A stretch of DNA of 64,000 nucleotides from Haloimpatiens sp042688525 (GTDB taxonomy: Bacteria; Bacillota; Clostridia; Clostridiales; Clostridiaceae), in contig NZ_JBHWAB010000001.1 in assembly GCF_042688525.2 (NCBI RefSeq), positions 186,001-250,000 of the forward strand. Reading direction: 5' to 3'. The translations under genes and the position numbers were made by a program. The first letter of the stretch is position 1. Every line of letters starts with the position of its first letter. Shown piece by piece: positions 9,001-17,068 of the stretch. A model generated the notes under the pieces. The model did no database searches, was not told the DNA's origin, and saw nothing but the letters and a program-made list of their open reading frames with translations.

Positions 9001-9163
9001 AAGAAATATAGATAATAAAAAAGTAGAGAGGAAAACATACTAGTAATATGTTTTCACATTCTACTGATATACAATTCTAGTTGCTTAGGCAACTGGTATC
9101 ACTATATTTTATAGTAATAAAAATAGTAGCATCCAATTGCGAGTCGGGGGCTACTATTTTTTT
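9001..9163 (+). ncRNA. putative antisense antitoxin RNA of a type I toxin locus
   Basis: A TATAAT box at 8989-8994 would start a plus-strand RNA near 9001. It would run into the shared hairpin at 9119-9163, antisense to the 3' end of the toxin mRNA. It has no convincing reading frame. It contains ACTGGTATCACT (about 9091-9102); its GTATCAC can pair with the GTGATAC of the toxin ribosome site. The layout of two convergent RNAs ending at one bidirectional terminator is that of Fst/RNAII-type systems. The -35 box is poor. Confidence 0.6.
9119..9163. terminator. bidirectional terminator shared by toxin mRNA and antisense RNA
   Basis: AAAATAGTAGC (from 9119) and GCTACTATTTT (from 9150) form the stem. 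A T-run follows on the plus strand and a shorter one on the minus strand. It overlaps the toxin stop codon. Confidence 0.8.
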
Positions 9164-9255
9164 GATATTTTATCAATAAGTAACACTATAAATGTTAGTA
9201 GTGCTAATAAAAATAAACCACCAGTAAATAGTAACATTAAAACTTCATTACTCAT
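9154..9255 (-). CDS. small hydrophobic holin-like type I toxin (33 residues)
   Basis: The ATG at 9255 follows a very strong ribosome site (GGGAGGTGATACATA). The peptide begins MSNEVLMLLFTGGLFLLALL and ends LLIDKISKK: one membrane helix with a charged tail. This matches the small 'putative holin-like toxin' family (TxpA/BsrG/Fst-type). In type I systems such peptides damage the membrane when their mRNA escapes its antisense RNA. A TATAAT box on the minus strand (9331-9336) would start the mRNA near 9324. Confidence 0.75.
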   Translation of the reverse strand: MSNEVLMLLFTGGLFLLALLTFIVLLIDKISKK

Positions 9256-9296
9256 TATGTATCACCTCCCTTCATAGAAGAGGTAAGTGATACCAG
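9256..9296 (-). promoter_or_regulatory. 5' UTR stem hiding the toxin ribosome binding site
   Basis: On the minus strand GTATCACTTACCTC lies upstream of GGGAGGTGATAC. The two can pair through GTATCAC/GTGATAC and ACCTC/GGGAGGT, burying the Shine-Dalgarno sequence. This is a known feature of type I toxin mRNAs and supports the toxin call. Confidence 0.65.
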
Positions 9297-9375
9297 TAGC
9301 CCACGATTAACTATTAAATTGTACTTTAGAATTATACCATATTTATGCAGAATATATACAGAGGAATAAAATGGG

Positions 9376-9497
9376 AAAACCTCACTTGCAGTAGTTATGG
9401 TGAACCGTACCATAAGTAAATGCGGTTTATAGCTTTAGGCATTGATATAACTTGTCTAAGGCTATTTTTATTAGTGAAAATACCGTATCATAAGTAA
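9376..9497 (+). repeat. attachment-site repeat B
   Basis: The core (9397-9422) repeats the rlmH 3' end with one change inside the coding part (AAG for AAA) and still encodes GEPYHK and a stop. The downstream 81 bp match the arm of repeat A. The upstream 21 bp match the arm before repeat C. A further partial core, ACCGTATCATAAGTAA, closes the arm at 9482-9497. B is therefore the junction between the two tandem insertions. Confidence 0.8.
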
Positions 9498-9568
9498 TAA
9501 TAAATTTATAAGATTTATTATAATAAAAAGTAAACAAATAATAGCTATATTAGCATTTTTTCTATATT

Positions 9569-9595
9569 GCAACTTTAAGTTGCGCAATTGCAATG
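9569..9595. promoter_or_regulatory. palindromic operator-like site before the broken XRE gene
   Basis: GCAACTTTAAGTTGC (9569-9583) is an inverted repeat, followed directly by GCAATTGC (9584-9591), itself palindromic. The site lies about 55 bp upstream of the XRE start and could be its old autoregulatory operator (inference). Confidence 0.45.
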
Positions 9596-9644
9596 GTAGG
9601 TTGGTGTTAATTATATATAATTATAAAGAAAAGGAGTTAAAATT

Positions 9645-9740
9645 ATGAGTTTTTCAGAGAATTTAAAATTAATTAGAAAAGAAAGACATATCTCACAGGA
9701 AGAATTGGCAGAAATAATAGGTTGCCTGCATATGAATTAA
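9645..9740 (+). pseudogene. truncated XRE-family HTH regulator
   Basis: A good ribosome site (AAAAGGAG) precedes an ATG encoding MSFSENLKLIRKERHISQEE and a few more residues, then a stop after 31 codons. This is only the first two helices of an XRE domain. A short in-frame tail at 9733-9797 (ELKYAVKVKNKMLRVKIDSE, then stop) may be the end of another lost gene. Together they look like an internal deletion remnant. Some truncated HTH peptides are functional, but nothing here shows it. Confidence 0.7.
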
Positions 9741-9934
9741 AATATGCAGTTAAAGTTAAAAATAAAATGTTAAGAGTAAAAATAGATTCTGAGTAGCTTT
9801 GATTGTAATTATAAATTTAAAATAAACTCAATTTTACAAAACTTACAAAATATTATTTGTCAATTCACTCATAGTACTAGTTATATATTTATATAATTTA
9901 CTATAATAGTATTTATATAAGAAAGGATAATGTT

Positions 9935-12136
9935 ATGTCAGAAATAAAATGTCCCATGACAGGGAGAACAAGCAAAGCAGTAGTAGGTGGGGGAACAACT
10001 AATGAGTATTGGTGGCCAAATCAGCTTAAGCTTAATGTTCTTCGCCAAAACTGTGAGAAAAGCAATCCTATGTCTAATGATTTTAACTATGCTGAAGAAT
10101 TTGAAAAATTAGATTATTATGAACTAAAGAATGATTTATATAAGCTGATGACAGACTCACAGGAATGGTGGCCAGCTGATTACGGTCACTATGGACCATT
10201 TTTTATTCGTATGGCTTGGCATAGTGCAGGAACGTATAGAGTTGGTGATGGTAGAGGCGGTGGAGGGCAAGGATTGCAACGTTTTCCACCACTTAATAGC
10301 TGGCCAGATAATATAAACCTAGATAAAGCACGTCGTTTACTTTGGCCAATTAAAAAGAAATATGGAAATAAAATATCTTGGGCTGATCTTATGATATTGA
10401 CAGGTAACTGCGCATTTGAATCTATGGGAGTAAAGACAATTGGTTTTGGCGGTGGCAGAGAGGATGTTTGGGAACCACAGGAGGATATTTACTGGGGTAG
10501 TGAAAAAGAATGGCTTGGAGATGAACGTAATAAAGATGATAACGAGCTTGAAAACCCTCTTGCTGCTACACAAATGGGCTTAATTTATGTAAACCCAGAG
10601 GGGCCAAATGGAAACCCTGACCCTAAGGCATCAGTGAAAGAAGTAAGGGAAACATTCACTCGTATGGCAATGAATGATCAAGAAACTGTTGCTCTTATAG
10701 CAGGTGGACATACTTTTGGTAAATGTCATGGTGCTGCATCACCCACCTATGTTGGAGCAGAGCCAGAAGCTGCACCTATAGAACAGCAAGGGTTGGGGTG
10801 GAAAAATAGCTATAAAACTGGTAAAGGGCCAGATACAATAAGTAGTGGGCTTGAAGGTGCATGGAAGGCAGAGCCAATAAAGTGGACAATGGGTTACTTA
10901 AAAACATTATTTAAATATGAGTGGGAATTAGTTAAAAGTCCTGCAGGAGCATATCAATGGTTAGCTAAAGATGTAGATGAAGAGGATATGGTAGTTGATG
11001 CCTATGATCCATTAAAAAAGCATAGACCTATGATGACCACAGCAGATTTAGCAATTATTTATGATCCAACTTACAAATCAATAGCAATGGATTATCTAGG
11101 AAATCCAGAAAAATTCGCTGAGGATTTTGCTAGGGCTTGGTTTAAATTAACCCATAGAGATATGGGACCAATATCAAGGTATCTCGGACCAGAAGTTCCA
11201 ACAGAAAGCTTTATTTGGCAAGACCCAGTGCCAAAAGTTAACTATAAATTGATTAATAAAAAGAATATTTCAGAGCTTAAGAAAAAGATTTTAACTTCAG
11301 GCTTGTCAATATCAGAATTTGTAACAACAGCTTGGGAATCTGCATCAACATTTCGTGGATCAGATAAGCGTGGAGGAGCAAATGGGGCAAGAATACGCCT
11401 AAAGCCACAAAGAGAATGGGAAGTTAATGAGCCAGAAAGACTTAACAAGGTGTTAAAAGTACTAGAAAAAATTCAAAGTAGTTTTAATAGTTCACACTCA
11501 AAGGATAAGAAGGTTTCTTTGGCTGATATTATTGTATTAGGTGGATGTGTTGGTATTGAACAAGCTGCAAAAAATGCAGGGTACAACATTACTGTTCCTT
11601 TTACTCCAGGACGAACTGATGCAACCCAAGAGGAAACAGATATAAATGCATTTAGTGTTCTTGAACCTAAGGCAGATGGATTTAGGAACTATATAAAAGA
11701 TAAATATGCAATAACATCAGATAAAATGTTAATTGATAGAGCACAATTATTAACACTAACTATTCCTGAAATGACAGTATTAATTGGTGGTATGCGTGTG
11801 TTAAATACTAATTATAAACAATCAAAGGAGGGGGTGTTTACAAAGAGGGAAGAATGTCTTACAAATGATTTCTTTGTAAATCTTCTTGATATTAATACTG
11901 TGTGGAAGGCTTTACCTGATATTAAGGAAATGTTTATAGGTTATGATAGGAAAACAGGAAGTGTAAAGTGGACAGCAACAAGAGTTGACCTTATATTCGG
12001 GTCAAATTCACAACTTCGCGCAGTTGCTGAGGTATATGCATCTAATGGCAATGAAGAAAAGTTCATACAAGATTTTGTAGCAGCATGGAATAAGGTAATG
12101 AATGCAGATCGTTTCGATGTTGAAAAATATTATTAA
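9935..12136 (+). CDS. katG: catalase-peroxidase
   Basis: The 733-residue product is full length for KatG and has both homologous halves. The active site is intact: distal Arg-Trp-His in FIRMAWHSAGTYR, proximal His in AGGHTFGKCHGA, and the Tyr (GLIYVNPEGPNGNPDP) and Met (FTRMAMNDQE) that form the Met-Tyr-Trp crosslink with the distal Trp. It removes hydrogen peroxide and peroxides in the cytoplasm, unusual cargo for a strict anaerobe. The gene has visibly higher GC than the core genes and lies between att repeats B and C, which supports horizontal gain. An AT-rich palindromic stretch (about 9880-9925) could hold a PerR-type site, but this is weak. Confidence 0.95.
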   Translation: MSEIKCPMTGRTSKAVVGGGTTNEYWWPNQLKLNVLRQNCEKSNPMSNDFNYAEEFEKLDYYELKNDLYKLMTDSQEWWPADYGHYGPFFIRMAWHSAGTYRVGDGRGGGGQGLQRFPPLNSWPDNINLDKARRLLWPIKKKYGNKISWADLMILTGNCAFESMGVKTIGFGGGREDVWEPQEDIYWGSEKEWLGDERNKDDNELENPLAATQMGLIYVNPEGPNGNPDPKASVKEVRETFTRMAMNDQETVALIAGGHTFGKCHGAASPTYVGAEPEAAPIEQQGLGWKNSYKTGKGPDTISSGLEGAWKAEPIKWTMGYLKTLFKYEWELVKSPAGAYQWLAKDVDEEDMVVDAYDPLKKHRPMMTTADLAIIYDPTYKSIAMDYLGNPEKFAEDFARAWFKLTHRDMGPISRYLGPEVPTESFIWQDPVPKVNYKLINKKNISELKKKILTSGLSISEFVTTAWESASTFRGSDKRGGANGARIRLKPQREWEVNEPERLNKVLKVLEKIQSSFNSSHSKDKKVSLADIIVLGGCVGIEQAAKNAGYNITVPFTPGRTDATQEETDINAFSVLEPKADGFRNYIKDKYAITSDKMLIDRAQLLTLTIPEMTVLIGGMRVLNTNYKQSKEGVFTKREECLTNDFFVNLLDINTVWKALPDIKEMFIGYDRKTGSVKWTATRVDLIFGSNSQLRAVAEVYASNGNEEKFIQDFVAAWNKVMNADRFDVEKYY

Positions 12137-12169
12137 ATAAAAATAATCAAGCCAGTAGATAGTAGTATT

Positions 12170-12213
12170 AAAATCTCATTTGCAGTGGTTATGGAGAACC
12201 GTACCATAAGTAA
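12170..12213 (+). repeat. attachment-site repeat C (distal junction)
   Basis: The core at 12191-12213 reads as GEPYHK plus stop, like the rlmH end. The 44 bp from 12170 match 9376-9419 with four differences. Sequence beyond it does not match the A/B inner arms. It is therefore the distal boundary of the tandem insertions with chromosomal or older DNA. Confidence 0.75.
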
Positions 12214-12311
12214 TATTGTTAATAACTATATAAGTAATAGAAAGCAAATAATTATTATATAAATAGGGACTGTTTAATTGTAGAACACTAAGCAGTCCCT
12301 AGAATATTTAT

Positions 12312-12491
12312 TTAGAAATTAATTAAATCATTATTTTCCATGAGTCTATACTCATCAGTAGCATTCTTTATATCTTTCAGTCTCTTTTTCTCATCAATAG
12401 ATTTTATAGAATCAGAAGTATTAGAAACATCAGAAGAAGTATATTGAATAAATGGTGCAATACTATTATAGTAAATATAACTACATAACAT
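12312..12491 (-). CDS. doubtful 59-residue ORF or gene remnant
   Basis: An open frame of 59 codons with no clear ribosome site. The translated part rich in Ser, Asp and Lys (SSDVSNTSDSIKSIDEKKRL) looks like genuine coding bias rather than noise. It may be the 3' end of a decayed gene. A hairpin with arms GGGACTG and CAGTCCC (12266-12299) lies downstream on its strand. I do not recognise a family. Confidence 0.3.
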   Translation of the reverse strand: MLCSYIYYNSIAPFIQYTSSDVSNTSDSIKSIDEKKRLKDIKNATDEYRLMENNDLINF

Positions 12492-12518
12492 ATATATAGT
12501 TAGAAATGAGGAGGAAAA

Positions 12519-13073
12519 GTGAAAGATAAATTATCCATTGGGGAATTTGCAAGATTAAGAAATGTTACTACTGAAACATTAAGGTACTATGATAGAATAG
12601 GGTTACTTAAGCCTATTAAAGTAGATTCTAAAACTGGAGGACCTATACTTAGCTATAACTATGGATATAAAAAGTATGATAGATTAAAGGATACATTAAA
12701 GTTATCATCAAAGGTAAATATAACTATTGGAGTAGTTTTATTTTTTATATTATTTACATTTGGAAAGCAATTAGTGTCATTGTTTGTAAGTGGAAATGAA
12801 AGTGTAATAAATTTAGCAGTAGAAGAATCAAAAATATATGCATTTGCTTTTTTTGTGTGTGGATTTAATATAATTAGATCAGGATATTTTACAGCAATAG
12901 GAGATGCAAGAGGATCTATTATAATAGCAGCAAGTAGAGGAATAGTATTTATAATTTTAGGTATAAGTATACTTCCTATGATTATTGGAATGAGTGGAGT
13001 ATGGGTTACAGTACCATTTGCTGAATGTATGACATTTATTATAGGTATGTATTTAGTTAAGAAAAAATTATAA
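12519..13073 (+). CDS. chimeric ORF: MerR N-terminus fused to the C-terminal part of a MATE transporter
   Basis: The GTG start at 12519 follows GAGGAGGAAAA. Residues 1-39 are a MerR winged-helix start (LSIGEFARLRNVTTETLRYY, then DRIGLLKPIKVDSKTG). From residue 40 the protein becomes the last third of a MATE-family drug/Na+ antiporter (GPILSYNYGYKKYDRL, then four hydrophobic segments to the end). MerR proteins and MATE pumps are often neighbours, so an in-frame deletion joining the two genes is the simplest origin (inference). The product lacks the MerR dimer/effector part and most of the transporter, so function is unlikely. Confidence 0.8.
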   Translation: MKDKLSIGEFARLRNVTTETLRYYDRIGLLKPIKVDSKTGGPILSYNYGYKKYDRLKDTLKLSSKVNITIGVVLFFILFTFGKQLVSLFVSGNESVINLAVEESKIYAFAFFVCGFNIIRSGYFTAIGDARGSIIIAASRGIVFIILGISILPMIIGMSGVWVTVPFAECMTFIIGMYLVKKKL

Positions 13074-13114
13074 TTTATGTGTAAAAGTAGTTTTAGCTTT
13101 TTAATAAATTTAAA

Positions 13115-13154
13115 AAAACAAGTGTTGTGTACTTTATCATAACACTTGTTTTTT
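13115..13154. terminator. bidirectional terminator between chimera and lipoprotein genes
   Basis: The stem AACAAGTGTT / AACACTTGTT is flanked by A-runs on the left and T-runs on the right. Confidence 0.8.
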
Positions 13155-13163
13155 ATTTATGTA

Positions 13164-13730
13164 TTAAAGTTCTTTGAAAGTATTAATGATTTTGTGGAAA
13201 TCATCTTTATATTCATTAAAATGTTTTTCCATTGTCCATGTAATAATTTGATGGAAATTTTTCTTTGTCTGAACTATAGTTACAATGTATCCAGCTTTAA
13301 CTTTATTAACTTCACCTGTAAGTTCAAATTGTTTTGCTTTTTGACCATTTATAGTTAAATCTTTAGCAGAACTTAATTTACTATTAACAACAGATTTAGA
13401 TAAATTTTGAGAAACTATTTTATAGTATTCTTCTAAATTCATTGAATCAGAAAAAGTATCTTTAGATTCTGATATAGTTATTAAATATTTTTCCTTTGCC
13501 ATATTAGCTACTTGAAGATTAGCTGCACTATTAAGATCCTTTGCTTTTTTCCATGAATCAGGTACAGTAACTTGGCAAATATTATCTTTACTTTTTATTT
13601 TTTTACTAAGTTCAGCTTTTTTTGTTGCAGTGGTTGTTTGTTTGCTACTTTTGTTACATCCTACAAGCAAACAAAGAGTAGTTGAAAGTAATAGCATGCA
13701 ACATACAAATTTAAGAATAACTTTTTTCAC
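13164..13730 (-). CDS. lipoprotein with PsbP-like C-terminal domain
   Basis: The GTG start at 13730 is behind AGGAGGTATTATT. The 188-residue product has a lipoprotein signal with the lipobox LLVGCN (Cys near residue 25) and then a Thr/Lys-rich linker. The folded part (ICQVTVPDSWKKAKDL to the end) resembles the small PsbP/DUF1795-like secreted domains of Firmicutes. The function is unknown. The secreted protein at 15207 seems to use similar domain segments, though I cannot confirm homology. Confidence 0.7.
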   Translation of the reverse strand: MKKVILKFVCCMLLLSTTLCLLVGCNKSSKQTTTATKKAELSKKIKSKDNICQVTVPDSWKKAKDLNSAANLQVANMAKEKYLITISESKDTFSDSMNLEEYYKIVSQNLSKSVVNSKLSSAKDLTINGQKAKQFELTGEVNKVKAGYIVTIVQTKKNFHQIITWTMEKHFNEYKDDFHKIINTFKEL

Positions 13731-14142
13731 AATAATACCTCCTAAAATTTAATTAAATATATATAGTAGCGAATTTTATAAACTCACTATATAAACAGTA
13801 AAAATAAGCACATCAAAATAAGCCTCTGTTGGAAGAGGTTAGAATAATATTTAGTTAGAGATATTTAATGAATAATATAATTATAAAATTCATATAAAAT
13901 ACAAAATGTGAAATATAATCACATATTTACATTATCGTACGGTTCATGAAATTCTTTAAAAGTATTTTAAAGAATAAAACTTTGATATGTTTTATTATGT
14001 TATAAAATAAATTCTATTTATGGAAAATATTTAAATAAAGTGATAATATAGATAATAAGGAATATATAGAAAACATATATTTATTGTTGGAAAGAACATA
14101 TAAATTAGTACTAAATAATTAAAAACATGAGGGGGTTTGTTT
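13731..14142. other. AT-rich intergenic region between divergent secreted-protein genes
   Basis: About 400 bp without a gene. It holds an inverted rlmH-att-like core at 13931-13948 (TGAACCGTACGAT on the minus strand). It also holds a small hairpin at 13953-13976 (TTCTTTAAAA / TTTTAAAGAA) and the promoters of the flanking divergent genes, which I could not place precisely. Confidence 0.5.
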
Positions 14143-15191
14143 ATGAAAAAAATTTTAACATTTGTTGTAAGTGCTGCTATGGTATGTTCTATAAGTATGC
14201 CAGTTTTTGCACAACCAACAAAAGAAAAACCTGTTAAACAAGAAGTAAAACAGATTGTACAGCATCAAAAAAGTGTATCACAAGTAATTGATATGGTAAA
14301 TCAATCTGTAGTAGCTGTTATAGGTAAAAATACAAAGCATAAGGAAACAGATACTATATATTCTAAATTTCCTAAAAATCTACAACATGGTTCAGGTGTT
14401 ATAGTAACTGATAAAGGTAGAGTTATAACGAACAATCATGTAGTAGATGGGTTAGATGAAATTTATGTTGTAACATATGATGGTAATGTATATAAAGCTG
14501 AACTTTTATATGCAGATAAAGAGATAGATTTAGCATTACTAAAAATTAATAGATCAAATTTAAAACCTATGAAATTAGCAAATGAAAAAGAAATAAAAGT
14601 GGGAAGTGAAGTGGTTGCTATAGGCACACCTCTGTTTTTTGGATACAGAAATAGTGCTACTAAAGGAATTATAAGTGGTTTAAATAGACCTGTGGATAGA
14701 ACATATACCTATCTTCAAACAGATGCAGCAATAAATCCAGGAAATAGTGGGGGACCCCTTGTTAATAATAAAGGTGAATTAGTAGGAATTAACACATTAG
14801 GAAATTTATTTTATCAAGGAATGAGTTTTTCTATACCAGTAGGTAATGTTCAGTACTTTTTAAATCACTATAATAAATATGGAAAAATAAAAAGATGTTA
14901 TACAGGAATAGACTTTGAAGAAAATTGGGCGGCTTTCTTGGAATTCCAACTAACCAAGGATTAAAAGTAATAACATTGAAAAAAGATGCAATAGTAAATT
15001 CTAATCAAGTAAAAGAAGGAGATATACTTGAAGCAATAGATGGAAAGACTATAACATCAATAGCTGAATATAATGAGATTTTAAAAAATCATCTACCTGG
15101 AGATAAAGTTAAATTAACATTTAATAGAAAAAATAAAAAATTCAACATTATAATACCATTAAAAGAAAAATTAGAATCAAAAAATAAATAG
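14143..15191 (+). pseudogene. HtrA/DegP-like serine protease with PDZ domain, split by a frameshift
   Basis: The start is the ATG at 14143 behind GAGGGGG. The product has a signal peptide (to about residue 24) and a trypsin-like domain with an intact triad: His in ITNNHVVDG, Asp in KEIDLALLKI, Ser in NPGNSGGPL. Near 14930-14940 the frame is lost: the first frame runs to a stop at 14964. The PDZ domain (FLGIPTNQGLKVITLKKDAI to EKLESKNK) continues in the next frame to 15191. One extra T near GGCTTTCTT would restore it. The protease domain could still be made without its PDZ domain. A sequencing error is the main alternative. The secreted protein gene at 15207 follows by 15 bp. Confidence 0.85.
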
Positions 15192-15206
15192 AAAAGGAGG
15201 AATAAT

Positions 15207-17063
15207 ATGAAAAAGCTAAAAATTATATCTATTATAGCGTGTGCTTCTTTAGTAATGGGATTAGGTGCTCCTTCAGTATATGCTAAAGATGATAGTGGTA
15301 AAATTGACTTATACCAAGTGTTTTCAAATGAAAAGGATAAATTGAAAACGGAGGTAGGAAGTTGTATATATAAATGGTCTATGCATTTACCTGATGATGC
15401 TATTATTTATAAGTCAGAGAGAGCAAATGATTTTAATATGACAACAAAAAGTTATCATTCATCTGTTCAATTAGAAGTTAATAAAAATAAAGATAAATTA
15501 ACATTAGAAGAAATGCTTTATAAAATACAAAATAACTCTCATAGACATCATTTTTGGCGTGAAGAAAGTAAAGAATTTGTTGTAGATATTCAAAAAGATA
15601 GTTCAGGTCAAAAATATATTAGAATAATAAAAGCAAACAAAAATAATGACTTTTTTATGCTTGGTGCTCCTGAAGAAGATTTTAAAGATTATATAGAAAA
15701 TAGAATATATATATCTAATAATTATATATATAATTTAACAATAGATATGGAAGGAGAATTTTACAAACAGAATAAAGAAATGTTTGAGAAGTTAGCATCA
15801 TCTTTTAAACTTTCTTTTGATAAGAATAATCCATATATTAAGGAACTTTCAGATTCAGTTAGTACAACTAGAGAATATAAAAATACAAATTATGGTTGGA
15901 AAATAGTTATGAGTCCATACTGGAAATTAGAGGGAAGTCCTAATGCTAGAATTCAGACTTTTAAACCTGTATATAGTGATGAAGAACTAAATCAAAGTAA
16001 AAAAAATAAGGGTGAAGAAAAAGAATTTAAAGTAAATGAAGGAGTTAGTGTTAAATTAGTTGCTTCATCAAAGCAAGGTGAAAGTGCATCAAACTGGGCA
16101 GAAAAAGAAGTTGAAATATTAAAGAATAATAATAATGATAAAGTTTATGAAATACTAAAAAATAAAGCAAGAATGCAAGGCAGCATGAAGGTGCATGATG
16201 TAGTAGTTCGTTATAAAACAGTTACTAAAAAACCATATGTTGTTCATAATATGTATGTTATAGGAAATGGATATAAATATTTAATTTCTTCAACAATGAA
16301 AGAAGAAAAATATAATGATGTAAACAAAAGAAATAGTTTTGAAAAAATGTTAAACTCATTTACCCTAAATAAGAAAGACCTTAGTAAATATTTAGGCACA
16401 ATTATTAATGCTAAATCGTTGATAAATTTAAATCAACCAAAAGAATTAAAAGTTAAAAAATATGACTTTAAGACAAAAGTAACAAAAAGTTGGAATAATG
16501 AAGATTATTATGATAATGATTTTTATTATCGTGAATATATGGATTCACAATATGAAGGAAATATATCAAATAATGAATATACGAGGGCATATCAACCTGT
16601 AAGTAATATAATATTACAAATGTCAGCAGGATTAGATGCAAATGAAATGAAAGAAACTATTTGTCAAAGAGTTGAACCACTTTTGAAAAATGATGAAGTC
16701 CGTATGGGACTTGCAAACGTTAAAATTCAAAGTGGTAAATCTAAGAATGCTGAAATATATTATATTGAGAAAGAATATAATTTAGATAAAATCAATAAGT
16801 TTGTTAATGAGAATAAAAACAAATTATATGATCTAAATAAGTTACAGAACCAATATGAGTATATTATAAAGATAGGAAAAGATACTTATGTACAGGAGAT
16901 AACTATACCTGTTGCTAATACAACAGCTAAAAATAAAATTAAAATAAATAATATATGGGAAAATACGACTATTAATAATGTGAATTTTAGTAAGCAAAAT
17001 ATTAAATGGAAACAACATAATTTACAAGAATTTGATAAAGAAAAACTAAAACCTATAAAATAA
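15207..17063 (+). CDS. large secreted protein of unknown function
   Basis: The 618-residue product starts behind AAAAGGAGGAATAAT. It has a Sec signal peptide (MKKLKIISIIACASLVMGLG, cleavage near VYA-KD). The mature part is rich in Lys, Asn and Tyr with no further membrane helix. It seems to hold three similar blocks, starting near residues 50, 215 and 420. Each has a Trp/Tyr-rich strand region followed by a helix-rich stretch, reminiscent of PsbP-like modules. I do not recognise the family. It follows the HtrA-like gene closely and is likely co-expressed, so it may be a client or partner of that protease (inference). Confidence 0.65.
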   Translation: MKKLKIISIIACASLVMGLGAPSVYAKDDSGKIDLYQVFSNEKDKLKTEVGSCIYKWSMHLPDDAIIYKSERANDFNMTTKSYHSSVQLEVNKNKDKLTLEEMLYKIQNNSHRHHFWREESKEFVVDIQKDSSGQKYIRIIKANKNNDFFMLGAPEEDFKDYIENRIYISNNYIYNLTIDMEGEFYKQNKEMFEKLASSFKLSFDKNNPYIKELSDSVSTTREYKNTNYGWKIVMSPYWKLEGSPNARIQTFKPVYSDEELNQSKKNKGEEKEFKVNEGVSVKLVASSKQGESASNWAEKEVEILKNNNNDKVYEILKNKARMQGSMKVHDVVVRYKTVTKKPYVVHNMYVIGNGYKYLISSTMKEEKYNDVNKRNSFEKMLNSFTLNKKDLSKYLGTIINAKSLINLNQPKELKVKKYDFKTKVTKSWNNEDYYDNDFYYREYMDSQYEGNISNNEYTRAYQPVSNIILQMSAGLDANEMKETICQRVEPLLKNDEVRMGLANVKIQSGKSKNAEIYYIEKEYNLDKINKFVNENKNKLYDLNKLQNQYEYIIKIGKDTYVQEITIPVANTTAKNKIKINNIWENTTINNVNFSKQNIKWKQHNLQEFDKEKLKPIK

Positions 17064-17068
17064 AGAAA

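Larger units (their letters stand above)
8041..9419 (+). mobile_element. first rlmH-associated insertion (about 1.36 kb, no recombinase)
   Basis: The segment runs between att repeats A and B. Its left inner arm (8063-8140) matches the left arm of the second insertion (9420-9497). Its right inner arm (9376-9396) matches that of the second insertion (12170-12190). It holds an XRE membrane regulator and a type I toxin-antitoxin locus. No integrase is present, so movement would need a recombinase supplied elsewhere, or the segment is a remnant. The boundaries are read directly; the mobile nature is inferred. Confidence 0.7.
9398..12213 (+). mobile_element. second rlmH-associated insertion (about 2.8 kb) carrying katG
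   Basis: It is bounded by att repeats B and C and has the same end arms as the first insertion. It contains a truncated XRE gene, a short unidentified remnant and katG. No recombinase gene is present. This is consistent with a deletion derivative or a passively mobilised cassette inserted at the rlmH end. Confidence 0.7.

Noticed and set aside
12266..12299. Terminator hairpin GGGACTG / CAGTCCC
   Set aside because: The loop is about 20 nt and no proper T-run follows on either strand, so I list it only as a hairpin in the entry for the doubtful ORF.
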